64,000 nt of DNA from Rufibacter immobilis (GTDB lineage: Bacteria > Bacteroidota > Bacteroidia > Cytophagales > Hymenobacteraceae), in the NCBI RefSeq assembly GCF_003721565.1, contig NZ_RJJE01000009.1, positions 1,054,934 through 1,118,933 of the forward strand, in the 5' to 3' direction. The position numbers and the translations under genes were made by a program. The notes beneath the pieces are model-generated. The model did no database searches. It had not been told where the DNA came from and saw only the letters and a program-made list of their open reading frames with translations. Each line of letters starts with the position of its first letter. Position 1 is the first letter of the stretch. Shown here in pieces: positions 50,970 to 60,120 of the stretch.

Positions 50970-53503
50970 TTAGAATTCCAGGATGAAGGTGGCACCTTTG
51001 TCTACTTCGCTGGTGACGCTCAGGTTCCCGCCCATGGCTTTGGCCTGCGAATGCGCAATGTACAGCCCCATGCCTTTGCTGTCTTTGTGGTGGTGGAACC
51101 GCTGGTATAGCCCGAAGATGCGTTCGCCGTACCGGTTCAGGTCTATGCCCAGGCCGTTGTCTGAGAAGTACAGCACCTGGCGGTTGCCTTCCTGCACAGT
51201 TTTCACCTCAATGCGCAACGGACGGTTGGGCGACCGGTACTTGACGGCGTTGGTGAGCAGATTCAGCAAAATGCTGTGCAAGTAACCGGCATTGAAATAC
51301 ACTGTGGGCACTTGGGAGAAATCAGTGACCAGTTCTGCATGGGTAGCCATGAGTGAGTTCTCCACAGACAGCACCACCTTCTCCAGCGCTTCCTGCAAGT
51401 TTACCTCTTCTTTGTTCTCTTCTGGATTGTTCTTGATGACCAGCACCTCCAGCAAATCATTGATGATGGTGTTCATTTGGGCGGTAGACTCAATGAACTT
51501 CTGGATCAGGATCTTGTTACGGCCCTCCGGCACAGCGTCCAGGTTAATCAGATTGGCGATACCGGTAAGATTAGCCAGCGGCGCGCGCAGGTTGTGCGAG
51601 GTGATAAAGGTAAACTGCTTCAGGTCGGCGTTGTTCCGGGTGAGTTCAGCAATAAGCACCTCCCGCTCCTGTTCATAATTTTTACGGGCAGTGATGTCGC
51701 GGAACATGGAAATCCAGTGCGTGAGCTGCCCCTTACTATCTATCATAGGAATAAGGAGCAGCTGCACCCAAAAATAGCTTCTGTCTTTTCTATAGATCAC
51801 CAGTTCAGCCTCACCCACTTGGCCCTCTGCCATAGATTGCTGAAGCTGTGCTATGGGGTTTCTGAACTGGTGTTAGGCCCTACTATGAAACTCATGTTTC
51901 CGCCCAGCACTTCCTCTTTCTCATAGCCCGTCAGTTGGGTGAAGGCTTTGTTGAAGAAGAGAGCCTCCAGTTGCCACGGTTTCTCAGGGTTGGCTTTACT
52001 GATGATGATGGCGTCCTGCGCGTTCGCAATCACAGATTCCTGCAGCTTTAGTTTTAGCTCCTCTTCCTTCTGCCGGTTGATATGCGTAGACATGGCAAAA
52101 TACCGCTCCAGCCGCCCGTTGGAGTCTAGCAGGGGTTGCATCTGTAGCCTAATCCAATGTTTCTCCCCGCTCTTGGAGTACTGTATGATCTCGCATTCAG
52201 TAGATTCCAGCTTTTCCAGACGCCCTCTCATGCATTCCTCCATCTCTGGGTCGGTCTCGGGGCCATTCATAAAAGTGGAAGGAATCTTACCTTGCACCTC
52301 TTCCAGCGTATAGCCCATTAAACGGGTAAAGGCATCATTTACCCACTGGATGGTAAGGTCTGGGTTCAGGATCATAACCCCATTGATGGTTTCACGGGCT
52401 ACCACGGAGAGCATTCTTACCTCTTCCTCGGCTTGCTTCTGGGCAGTGATATCCTGTATGGCACCCACCACCCTTACCGGTTTCTGGTTTTCATCTCTGA
52501 TGAGGTATCCTTGATCTATGACCCAAGCATATTCCCCATTGGCTTTCCTGAAGCGGTACTCTTCCCGCCAATGCCCTCCTTTAGTGCCGTATTGCAGCAT
52601 TTTATCTAAGGAACCTGACACCCTGCCCAGATCATCTGGGTGTACCTGCGCCGCCCACATATCAAATTCGCCCCCATACTCCTGCACCTTGTAGCCAAAA
52701 AGACGCTCATAGCCTATGCCCCACTTAATTTTTTTGGCCTCAATGTCAAAATCCCAGATGGCATCATTGGTGGCTATAGTGGCGTAGTAGTAGCGTTCAT
52801 TGCTTTGCCGTAGTTCTATTTCAGCTAGCTTGTTTTCCAGAACGAGTTGCAGCAAAGCACTAACACTCTCTAAGGAGGCTTCCTCTTCTGGTGCGGGTGC
52901 TTTGGGCTCATCATAATAAATACCCAAAGTCCCCAGCATTTTCCCCCCTGAGCCTATGAGCGGGAAAGCCCAACTTGCCCTAAACCCATTAGCTAGGGCT
53001 TTTACGCGCAGGTCTTGCCACCGTGGGTCACGGGCAATATCCGTACAGATCACTTTCTCCTGCTGATCTGCCGCCGCCCCGCAAGTACCTACGGTCTGGC
53101 CTATCTCTATGCCGTCAATAGCCTCAATGAAGTTCTCTGGGAAATTGGGCGCTGCCACCACATACAGGTGTCTTTCCTGCAAGCGCATGCAGACACACCG
53201 CATTTTGGGGTGCAGCTTCTCAATGCCAGCCAAGTACAGGCTCACTATTTCCTCCAGGGTAGAGCCGGGGGTGGCATTCTTCTCCAACACCTGTTTCCCC
53301 AAAAGCTCCAACTCTACGCCAAAGGGACCTTTAGGCTTGGCCGAAGAGAGAGAAGCCGGAAAAGCATCTCCAGACACAGCTTGAGCTTTGGCTTGGGCCA
53401 ACTCTTCCCTTACCTGCGCCAATTCCAACTGCAATGCTTTCACCTGCTCCTGGGCATCTTCCAAGACACTAAATGACAAGTCTTTATCTACAGATCTATT
53501 CAT
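50970..53503 (-). pseudogene. PAS/GAF sensor histidine kinase, split by a frameshift
   Basis: Two adjacent reading frames, 51851-53503 (550 residues) and 50970-51833 (287 residues), are halves of one kinase of about 844 residues. N-terminal half: coiled coil (about 15-45), GAF (60-205), two PAS domains (about 225-450), and the first part of a third, LOV-like PAS ending in GYEKEEVLGGNMSFIVGP. C-terminal half: the rest of that PAS domain, then HisKA with His80 of the fragment (ITSHNLRAPLAN), then HATPase_c with ALKYR-like NAVKYRSPN, SDNGLGID and GMGLYIAHSQ. One extra C in the CCCC run at 51855-51858 (minus strand) restores one frame, reading ETPIAQLQQSMAEG. It may be a true pseudogene, phase-variable, or a sequencing error. 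Confidence 0.88.
51851..51858 (-). other. Frameshift site (GGGG run on the plus strand) with premature stop
   Basis: The stop TAG (51851-51853) directly follows the four-base homopolymer. Adding one base restores the PAS reading frame. Confidence 0.8.
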
Positions 53504-53846
53504 AGCACCTGCTACAACATTGTGTTCATTTCGTCCTTATGCCTTTTCCCCGGAGCATTCGCTTTTATCTGCTGCTCACATAGTTATTCCAGAATTTCTT
53601 TCCAGAATACCTGCCTGCCTTCTACCTTTTCAACTCATGAAAGTACCACTTGCTCCAATCTATTACAACAAGCTTATTTTTTAAATTTTCTTAAAAAGAC
53701 GAGACTATTTAAACGTCACGCCATCTGTTCCTGAGTTACTTCTTTAAGAACGAGAGTGCTGGTAAAATGGCTCTTAGTCCACCAACTTTGTTGACTCTTA
53801 ATTTTCGACTTACTGAACGGAAACTGCTTCCTGCTACCACCAGATG

Positions 53847-53886
53847 TGCGTTTAGGGGCTCTTTTTCTGAAAACAGCCCCTAAACA
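53847..53886 (+). repeat. REP-like palindrome, consensus copy
   Basis: TGCGTTTAGGGGCTC ... AACAGCCCCTAAACA, in the 437-bp gap 53504-53940. The remaining left part of that gap holds no gene that I recognise. Confidence 0.92.
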
Positions 53887-53928
53887 AAAAGCCCCACGGG
53901 TGAAACTACCAGTGGGGCTTTTTGTTTG
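53882..53928 (-). terminator. Terminator of queA
   Basis: 16-bp stem AAACAAAAAGCCCCAC / GTGGGGCTTTTTGTTT with a 14-nt loop, 13 bases beyond the queA stop. It overlaps the repeat right arm. Confidence 0.8.
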
Positions 53929-53940
53929 AAAATAAATGTA

Positions 53941-54987
53941 CTATAGAATGAGCATTACGTCTCCGTAGCTGAAGAACTTATATTTCTCCTTGATAGCGGT
54001 TTGGTAAGCCTCCACAATCAGTTCGTAGCCTCCAAAGGCGGCGGCCATCATTAACAGCGTAGACTCCGGCATGTGGAAATTGGTAATGAGGCTATTGGCG
54101 ATTTTGAAGTCATAGGGAGGGAAGATGAACTTGTCTGTCCAGCCCTCGTTTGGCTTCAGGCGGCTGTTCGCCGACACCGAGGACTCCAGGGCCCGCATAG
54201 TGGTGGTACCAATGGCGCAAACGCGTTTCTTAGCATCTAGGGCTTTGTTCACAATCTTGGTGGTTTCCTCGGTCACGAAGAACTGCTCAGAGTCCATTTT
54301 GTGTTTGGTGAGGTCTTCCACATCTACCTGGCGGAACGTGCCCAGGCCCACGTGCAGCGTGATAGGTGCTACGTCAACCCCTTTCAGTTCCAGGCGCTTC
54401 AGCACCTCACGGGTGAAATGAAGCCCGGCGGTTGGGGCGGCTACGGCACCGGTTACCTCTGCATACACAGTCTGGTAACGCTCTTCGTCCTCTGGCTCCG
54501 GCTCGCGTTTGATGTATTTGGGAAGCGGGGTCTCGCCTAAGCTGTGCACCACTTTGTAGAACTCTTCATCTGGTCCGTCATACAGGAACTTGATGGTACG
54601 GCCGCGCGAAGTGGTGTTGTCAATCACTTCCGCCACCAGGTCGCTGTCTCCGAAGTAGAGTTTATTGCCTACCCGTATCTTGCGGGCTGGGTCTACCAAT
54701 ACGTCCCAAAGGTGAATGCGCTTGTCCAGCTCGCGCAGCAGGAACACTTCAATCTTGGCACCGGTTTTCTCTTTGTTGCCGTACAGACGGGCCGGAAACA
54801 CCTTGGTGTTGTTGGTTACCATCACGTCGCCGTCATCAAAGTAAGAGATGATGTCTTTGAAGACCTTATGTTCTATCTTGCCGCTGTCACGGTGGATCAC
54901 CATCATTCTGGCTTCATCACGGTTTGGGGCCGGATGCGTGGCCATCAGCTCATTGGGCAGGTCAAATTTAAACTCTGATAACTTCAT
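53941..54987 (-). CDS. queA: S-adenosylmethionine:tRNA ribosyltransferase-isomerase
   Basis: A 348-residue QueA of normal length, which transfers the ribosyl moiety of SAM to preQ1-modified tRNA to make epoxyqueuosine. Motifs: [12 protein letters not shown] at the N-terminus, [32 protein letters not shown] and [13 protein letters not shown]. It acts on tRNAs with GUN anticodons. A short AT-rich palindrome lies just before the ATG. Confidence 0.95.
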   Translation of the reverse strand: MKLSEFKFDLPNELMATHPAPNRDEARMMVIHRDSGKIEHKVFKDIISYFDDGDVMVTNNTKVFPARLYGNKEKTGAKIEVFLLRELDKRIHLWDVLVDPARKIRVGNKLYFGDSDLVAEVIDNTTSRGRTIKFLYDGPDEEFYKVVHSLGETPLPKYIKREPEPEDEERYQTVYAEVTGAVAAPTAGLHFTREVLKRLELKGVDVAPITLHVGLGTFRQVDVEDLTKHKMDSEQFFVTEETTKIVNKALDAKKRVCAIGTTTMRALESSVSANSRLKPNEGWTDKFIFPPYDFKIANSLITNFHMPESTLLMMAAAFGGYELIVEAYQTAIKEKYKFFSYGDVMLIL

Positions 54988-54988
54988 G

Positions 54989-55010
54989 TTTTAATATTAC
55001 GGTATTAAAA
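54989..55010. promoter_or_regulatory. AT-rich palindrome before queA
   Basis: TTTTAATA-TTACGG-TATTAAAA, two bases upstream of the start codon. Possible operator; no preQ1 riboswitch-like fold was recognised. Confidence 0.35.
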
Positions 55011-55229
55011 TATTAGCGAAAAATAGTGCGCAAAGGTAGGCACTTTCCGCTAAATTCTTTTACTTTCAGGCAAATTAAGTATCTGGCTCACTCTGCTCTT
55101 TTCGTTTTCACAGAAAGCAGGCCGGCTGCGTACGCGCAGTAGATATTTTACTATCAACTTCTTAATTAAATAACGATTTCATAAAGAGGATGTTCTCTTC
55201 GGCATCTTTAAAAGCTGTATCTTTCCCAT

Positions 55230-56483
55230 ATGATTTACTTCCGGCTGGTATTTGAGAGCTTCCGTTTTGCGTGGCAGGCCCTGCGGTCTAACCTCCTGCG
55301 CACGATCCTTTCTTTGCTGGGCGTAACCATAGGTATTTTTGCCATTATCTCTGTGTTCACCATTGTAGACTCCCTGGAGCGCAGCATACGCCAGAGCATG
55401 AGTTTTGTGGGCGAGCGGATTGTGTACGTGGAGAAGTGGCCCTGGATTTTCAAGGACGATGACATTCCCTGGTGGAAGTTCATGCAGCGCCCATCGCCCA
55501 ACATGCGGGAATTCCGGTTTATGGAGGAACAGCTGGAGAACGACGAAGGGGTGGCCCTGGTGGCCCGCCGCGGCAGCAACACCTTTAAACAGCGCAACAA
55601 CAGCATGAGCGGCATTATGCTGCAAGGCGTTACCCAAGACTTTAACAAAGTAGCCGAAGTGCCCATTGCCGAAGGGCGGTTCTTTACCCAACAGGAAACT
55701 GAAGGCTCCCGCAACGTGATCATTATTGGTGCTGAGGTGGCCTCCAATCTGTTCCCGTACGGCAGCGCCTTGGGCGGTAACATCAGAATCAGGAGCCAGA
55801 AGTTCACCGTGGTGGGCGTCATGGAAAAGCAGGGGGCCGGTTTGTTTGAAGGCATGCCCACCAATGACAAAAACGCTTACGTTCCCTTTGGGGCCTTCGG
55901 GAAAATGTTTGCCGGCGGCCCAAGAGGCATCCAGCCCACGCTCATGATCAAAGGCCGCGCCGATGACCCTAACCTCCAGAACCTGGAATATGAGGTAAAA
56001 GGCAAGATGCGCACCATCAGGGGCCTAAAACCCTATGAAGAAGACAACTTTGCCATTAACCGCTCAGAGATGATGGCAGACGCCATTGGCGAAATGTTCT
56101 CCATCATTGGCATTGCCGGTTGGGTTATTGGCGGTTTCTCTATTCTGGTGGGCGGCTTTGGCATTGCCAACATCATGTTCGTGTCTGTGAAAGAGCGCAC
56201 CAACATCATTGGCATCCAGAAATCTCTGGGTGCCAAAAACTTTTTTATCCTGTTCCAGTTCCTGTTTGAGTCTGTCTTCCTGAGCCTTATAGGCGGCGGG
56301 GTGGGCATTCTGCTGGTTTCCCTCATAACCTTAATCCCCATGGGTGCGTTAGACATCATCCTTACGCCTGGCAACATTCTCTTAGGGTTGGGCGTATCGG
56401 TCGTGATTGGTGTGCTCTCAGGCATTATACCGGCGGTCATTGCTTCCCACCTGGACCCCGTTATTGCCATCAGGTCTAAATAA
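55230..56483 (+). CDS. ABC transporter permease (MacB/FtsX type)
   Basis: A 417-residue permease with one N-terminal transmembrane helix (about 20-45, LLGVTIGIFAIISVF), a MacB-like periplasmic domain (about 50-270), and three helices in the FtsX domain (about 290-410) with GFGIANIMFVSVKERTNIIGIQKSLGA, typical of MacB-type type VII ABC systems. The partner ATPase and membrane-fusion protein are not adjacent. Probable role is export or mechanotransmission of a lipid, peptide or lipoprotein. Confidence 0.9.
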   Translation: MIYFRLVFESFRFAWQALRSNLLRTILSLLGVTIGIFAIISVFTIVDSLERSIRQSMSFVGERIVYVEKWPWIFKDDDIPWWKFMQRPSPNMREFRFMEEQLENDEGVALVARRGSNTFKQRNNSMSGIMLQGVTQDFNKVAEVPIAEGRFFTQQETEGSRNVIIIGAEVASNLFPYGSALGGNIRIRSQKFTVVGVMEKQGAGLFEGMPTNDKNAYVPFGAFGKMFAGGPRGIQPTLMIKGRADDPNLQNLEYEVKGKMRTIRGLKPYEEDNFAINRSEMMADAIGEMFSIIGIAGWVIGGFSILVGGFGIANIMFVSVKERTNIIGIQKSLGAKNFFILFQFLFESVFLSLIGGGVGILLVSLITLIPMGALDIILTPGNILLGLGVSVVIGVLSGIIPAVIASHLDPVIAIRSK

Positions 56484-56608
56484 CCTCCCAGCCCACCCGT
56501 TTACCCCCTTCATTCGCTTTTGCAACAGAGTATTTGCAACAGATAATTTGACGCGCCTGTTTGGGAATGTTTTCCGTAGAACAGACAGGCTATATACATG
56601 ATTGATAT

Positions 56609-57472
56609 ATGACGAAGTTGAGAAAAACCAGCAAAACCAAGCTGCAAGACGAAACCACCAACGTGGGCAGCGGCACCACCATTGTTCAGCCAGAGGTAAA
56701 TGACAACAAGGTTGAATCTTTACAGGAAGCAAAGAAAATAGCCAAGCAGGAAGCCCCTGTCCTGGGTGAAGATGACAAGCGAATCCGGGAGGCGTTCACA
56801 GACAAAGACTGGAACGAAATCAAAATAGCCGACTCCTGGCAGATCTTCAAGGTGATGTCTGAGTTTGTGGAAGGCTTTGAGAAGATGGCCAAAATTGGTC
56901 CGTGCGTTTCTATTTTCGGATCGGCGCGCACCAAGCCAGACAACCCTTATTACAAAATGGCCGAGGAAATTGCCGCCAAACTGGTGCGCCACGGCTACGG
57001 CGTGATCACGGGCGGCGGACCCGGTATTATGGAGGCCGGGAACAAAGGCGCCCACTCTGAGGGGGGCCGCTCTGTGGGGCTCAACATCCACCTGCCGTTT
57101 GAGCAGTTCAACAACATTTACATTGACCCAGACAAGCTCATCAACTTTGACTACTTCTTTGTGCGCAAAGTGATGTTTGTGAAATACGCCCAGGGTTTCA
57201 TAGGAATGCCCGGCGGCTTTGGCACCCTGGATGAACTGTTTGAGGCCATGACCTTAATCCAGACCCGCAAGATTGGCCGTTTCCCTATTGTGTTGGTGGG
57301 CAAAGCCTACTGGCAAGGCATGTTTGACTGGATCAAGACCGCCATGCTGGAGATGGAGCACAACATTAGCCCAGAAGATCTGGACCTGGTGCAACTGGTA
57401 GACAACGCCACCGATGCCGTTAAGATCATTGATGACTTCTACAGCAAATACATGCTGTCTCCCAACTTCTAA
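56609..57472 (+). CDS. LOG family protein (TIGR00730)
   Basis: A 287-residue Rossmann-like protein. The LOG signature is GGGPGIMEAGNKGA and PGGFGTLDELFEA, the nucleotide-phosphoribohydrolase motif. The first 75 residues are a charged, unstructured extension. LOG proteins hydrolyse cytokinin ribotides or nucleoside monophosphates; in bacteria the physiological substrate is usually unknown. Confidence 0.9.
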   Translation: MTKLRKTSKTKLQDETTNVGSGTTIVQPEVNDNKVESLQEAKKIAKQEAPVLGEDDKRIREAFTDKDWNEIKIADSWQIFKVMSEFVEGFEKMAKIGPCVSIFGSARTKPDNPYYKMAEEIAAKLVRHGYGVITGGGPGIMEAGNKGAHSEGGRSVGLNIHLPFEQFNNIYIDPDKLINFDYFFVRKVMFVKYAQGFIGMPGGFGTLDELFEAMTLIQTRKIGRFPIVLVGKAYWQGMFDWIKTAMLEMEHNISPEDLDLVQLVDNATDAVKIIDDFYSKYMLSPNF

Positions 57473-57490
57473 GAACGCTCTCCAGCGCCA

Positions 57491-57525
57491 GTTTTGGCCT
57501 GATTTCAGAAAAACCGCCCCTAAAC
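57491..57525 (-). repeat. REP-like palindrome, decayed left arm
   Basis: TTTTGGCCTG ... ACCGCCCCTAAACG, just after the LOG gene; its right arm pairs with the next copy. Confidence 0.75.
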
Positions 57526-57542
57526 GTATTTGGGGCGGTTTT
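57510..57542 (+). terminator. Inside-out REP terminator after the LOG gene
   Basis: AAAACCGCCCC (57510-57520) / GGGGCGGTTTT (57532-57542), formed by a right arm followed by the left arm of a second repeat, then a T-rich run. Confidence 0.85.
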
Positions 57543-57567
57543 ATTTTTTAGAAACAGGCGCTAGACG
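57530..57567. repeat. REP-like palindrome, second of the tandem pair
   Basis: TTTGGGGCGGTTTTATT ... GAAACAGGCGCTAGACG, decayed right arm. Confidence 0.6.
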
Positions 57568-57686
57568 AAGTTCAGTCTAATTATTTTCTCCACAACCTTA
57601 TCTATATCTTATATTTTTTACCGATTTTTATAGCCCCCCTTTGTCATTTAATACAATATCCAATCTATACTAACCCTTTAATTATC

Positions 57687-58187
57687 ATGAAAAAAGCAAT
57701 TGTCATGCTTTTGTGCGGCACCACTCTGTTCGCTTCCGGCTGCGCATCTATCGTAAGCAAGACCAGGTATCCAATTAATCTCTCAAGTGCCCCAGACGGC
57801 GCTAAGTTCAGCATTGTTGACCGTAATGGACATGAGGTGGCTTCTGGGCAAACTCCCACCACAGTTACCCTTAAAACCGGAAACGGCTTCTTCAAGAAAG
57901 CGATTTATTCTATTAAGTTTTCAAAGGCAGGGCACACAGACAAAACCCTCACCCTGGAAGCTGATCTTAACGGATGGTACTTCGGGAACCTTATTTTTGG
58001 CGGCTTTATTGGTATGCTCATTGTAGACCCTGCCACTGGCGCCATGTACAAATTCAACCAGAGAGACGTGCAGGCATTGCTAAGCCAGAACACGGCGTTT
58101 GCCCCTCTCCAAAGTGAAGGACTCAAGATTGTTTCTGTGGAGGATATCCCTCAGGAACTGAGAGACAAATTGATTGAGATCAAATAA
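57687..58187 (+). CDS. Lipoprotein with PEGA-like domain
   Basis: A 166-residue lipoprotein: lipobox ASGC-A (Cys19), then ASIVSKTRYPINLSSAPDGAKFSIVDRNG, a PEGA-like beta-sandwich, and two helices near the end (KIVSVEDIPQELRDKLIEIK). A Gly-rich hydrophobic stretch (GNLIFGGFIGMLIVDP) lies near residue 110. Function unknown; probably in the periplasm or outer membrane. Confidence 0.8.
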   Translation: MKKAIVMLLCGTTLFASGCASIVSKTRYPINLSSAPDGAKFSIVDRNGHEVASGQTPTTVTLKTGNGFFKKAIYSIKFSKAGHTDKTLTLEADLNGWYFGNLIFGGFIGMLIVDPATGAMYKFNQRDVQALLSQNTAFAPLQSEGLKIVSVEDIPQELRDKLIEIK

Positions 58188-58199
58188 CTGTTTTTTACT

Positions 58200-58248
58200 T
58201 GTTTTCAGAAAAACCGCCCCTAAACGCACTTTAGGGGCGGTTTTGTTT
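58200..58248 (-). repeat. REP-derived inside-out terminator
   Basis: Perfect 15-bp stem AAAACCGCCCCTAAA (58210-58224) / TTTAGGGGCGGTTTT (58230-58244) with a 5-nt loop and T-rich tail, after the lipoprotein gene. A right arm joined to a left arm of the repeat family. Confidence 0.9.
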
Positions 58249-58314
58249 TAGTTCCGTATTAAGAAGCCGCCTTGGCAGCAGACTTTCTTTACTTATAGAC
58301 CCTTCAGCATTTTC

Positions 58315-58350
58315 TGTTTAGGGGCTCTTTTTCTGAAAACAACCCCTAAA
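58315..58350 (+). repeat. REP-like palindrome, near-consensus copy
   Basis: TCTGTTTAGGGGCTC ... AACAACCCCTAAATGG, in the 306-bp gap 58188-58493, which holds three elements: 58200, this copy and the palindrome at 58418. Confidence 0.9.
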
Positions 58351-58417
58351 TGGGAAGTACTGGAAGATGATGACAAAGCAACACTGTATTCCTATCCAGC
58401 CTCTAAGCATATTTTTT

Positions 58418-58466
58418 AATTATCGGTAATTATTTATTGATTTTCAATAAATAATTACCGATAATT
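58418..58466. promoter_or_regulatory. 49-nt perfect palindrome upstream of DUF2975-HTH
   Basis: Perfect 23-bp arms (58418-58440 and 58444-58466) with a 3-nt loop; left arm begins AATTATCGGTAATTATTTAT. It sits 27 bases before the DUF2975 start codon and is a strong candidate operator for the HTH protein encoded by the second gene. Confidence 0.75.
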
Positions 58467-58493
58467 GTTTTCATATTTAAACTTGATGTCGCT

Positions 58494-59021
58494 ATGGAAA
58501 ACACTCCCTCTACCATTTTAAGATTCATGAACGTTATCTTCTGGGTACTGTTTATTGGTCTCTGCATCAAAACAGGTGCTATTCTCGTCTCGTTTGCCGT
58601 AAGTCTTTTTGTAAATGCCGAGGGCGCCAAGGACTTGTACCAAGGGCTGGATTTGTCTCAACTCTACCACTTCAACAGGTCACTCTACATTCAGACGGTG
58701 TCGCTGTTTATTGCCCTCACGGGTCTGAAAGCCTACATCGCCTACCTGGTGGTCAAGGTTTTTCTCAAGTTCAAGCTCGCAAGGCCGTTTAGCAAGCAAT
58801 TGGTGGCGTTGTTCTCCCAGGTGAGCTACTACGCGGTGGGAGCCGGTATCATTGCCTTGATCGCCAGCGGGCACAGTAAATACGTCCTGAAAAAGGGAAT
58901 AGCCATTCCGCTCCACTGGGGCAGCGAGGAGATTTTATTTTTTGCGGGCGTGATCTATATCCTGACGCTGATCTTCAAAAAAGGCGCCGAGCTGCAAGCC
59001 GAGAACGATTTAACCGTTTAA
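58494..59021 (+). CDS. DUF2975 family membrane protein
   Basis: A 175-residue membrane protein with four predicted helices (about 14-42, 62-88, 104-128, 145-165), matching DUF2975. Typically encoded with a small HTH regulator, as here. The three-base gap to the HTH gene indicates an operon. Molecular function is unknown. Confidence 0.88.
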   Translation: MENTPSTILRFMNVIFWVLFIGLCIKTGAILVSFAVSLFVNAEGAKDLYQGLDLSQLYHFNRSLYIQTVSLFIALTGLKAYIAYLVVKVFLKFKLARPFSKQLVALFSQVSYYAVGAGIIALIASGHSKYVLKKGIAIPLHWGSEEILFFAGVIYILTLIFKKGAELQAENDLTV

Positions 59022-59024
59022 CGA

Positions 59025-59231
59025 ATGCCCATCATTGTAAACTTAGACGTTGTCATGGCCCAACGCAAAATCTCCCTGAATGAGTTGTCTGAAAAAGTTG
59101 GGGTAACTTTATCTAACCTTTCCATCCTAAAAACAGGAAAGGCCAAGGCCATCCGGTTTAGCACGTTGGAGGCCATCTGCAAAACGTTAAACTGCCAACC
59201 GGGAGATATTTTAGAATACGTAGAGGATTAA
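59025..59231 (+). CDS. Small helix-turn-helix regulator (Xre/YozG-like)
   Basis: A 68-residue single-domain HTH of the Xre/YozG group: ISLNELSEKVGVTLSNLSILKTGKAKAIRFSTLEAICKTL forms the DNA-binding fold and CQPGDILEYVED is the typical tail. It probably binds the 49-nt palindrome upstream and autoregulates the pair. Confidence 0.9.
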   Translation: MPIIVNLDVVMAQRKISLNELSEKVGVTLSNLSILKTGKAKAIRFSTLEAICKTLNCQPGDILEYVED

Positions 59232-59321
59232 AAACTCAAGAATGTGCTTAGACGAAGTTTGTTTCACGTTTCCCAAACCTCCTTCGCGCAGCGAGATTCT
59301 TTCAAAACCCTTTTGCCTTCC

Positions 59322-59948
59322 ATGACTACTGCTACCAAAAGACAGAAACAGGCCCGTGTGCTGCGCGATTTCCGGAAGATACACCGGCTCACCGGGGCTT
59401 TCCTGTTCGTGTTTTTCTTTGTGCTCTCCGTGACGGGGCTGCTGCTTGGCTGGAAGAAACACACGGGGGGCATCATTCTGGCCAAAACCCACGCTGGCAC
59501 GTCTACCAACCTCAAAGACTGGCTCCCAGTGGAACGCCTCACCGCCAACGCTTTCCAAGTTGTCAAAGATTCTCTGGGGCAAGACGTTTCGCTCACGCTG
59601 GACCGCATAGACATGCGCCCAGACAAAGGCACCGTGAAATTCCTCTTCGTGGAGAAGTACCTGGGGGTGCAGCTAGACGGCGCCACCGGTCAACTGCTGC
59701 ACCTGGAAACCCGCCGCGCCGACTTTATTGAGAACCTGCATGACGGCACCATCCTGGACCGGATCTTTGGTATAGACAGCGGCGCCCTCAAGGTCATCTA
59801 CAGCACCGTCATGGGCGTGGCCCTGCTCATCTTTACCGTAACCGGTTTTTGGCTTTGGTATGGCCCAAAACGCATGAAGCAGGAACTTCCCTCACCATCG
59901 GCCAAACCCGAAGGCGTAAAACCGGGGAGACCGTTGCGCCCGGTGTAA
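59322..59948 (+). CDS. PepSY-associated transmembrane protein
   Basis: A 208-residue membrane protein from the ATG at 59322 (a longer GTG start at 59244 adds 26 residues with no membrane character). Helix 1 is about 27-47 (GAFLFVFFFVLSVTGLLLGW), the PepSY-like periplasmic region about 60-150, and helix 2 about 165-185. In PepSY-TM families such proteins assist reductase or siderophore-related complexes. The partner is not visible here. Confidence 0.8.
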   Translation: MTTATKRQKQARVLRDFRKIHRLTGAFLFVFFFVLSVTGLLLGWKKHTGGIILAKTHAGTSTNLKDWLPVERLTANAFQVVKDSLGQDVSLTLDRIDMRPDKGTVKFLFVEKYLGVQLDGATGQLLHLETRRADFIENLHDGTILDRIFGIDSGALKVIYSTVMGVALLIFTVTGFWLWYGPKRMKQELPSPSAKPEGVKPGRPLRPV

Positions 59949-59984
59949 CTTAGCCTACAGTCCTGGCTTTTTCTGGAGAGCTCC

Positions 59985-60030
59985 TTTGCGTTTAGGGGCT
60001 GTTTTTCCAAAAAGAGGCGCTAAACGCAAA
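59985..60030. repeat. REP-like palindrome, near-consensus copy
   Basis: TTTGCGTTTAGGGGC ... GAGGCGCTAAACGCAAA with centre TGTTTTTCCAAAAA, so the two halves come from opposite orientations. Confidence 0.92.
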
Positions 60031-60088
60031 ACCGGAACCAAAAACTTGCCGGCAGGAAATAGGCTCGCCCCGGAAGCCCGGCAACTCC

Positions 60089-60096
60089 TATCTTTG
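60089..60096 (+). promoter_or_regulatory. TAnnTTTG promoter box of the D-threonine aldolase-like gene
   Basis: TATCTTTG, 25 bases before the ATG at 60121. It argues for that start and against the longer frame that runs through the repeat. Confidence 0.7.
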
Positions 60097-60120
60097 TCTT
60101 TCCACCACTGCCCCTTCGCC

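Noticed and set aside
54988-55060. preQ1 riboswitch upstream of queA
   Set aside because: The start codon is preceded by only a short AT-rich palindrome; no aptamer-like pseudoknot or C-rich/A-rich tail was recognised.
59986-60120. N-terminal extension of the D-threonine aldolase-like gene (start at 59986)
   Set aside because: The extension translates the palindromic repeat and lies upstream of the TATCTTTG promoter box; family members begin close to the ATG at 60121.
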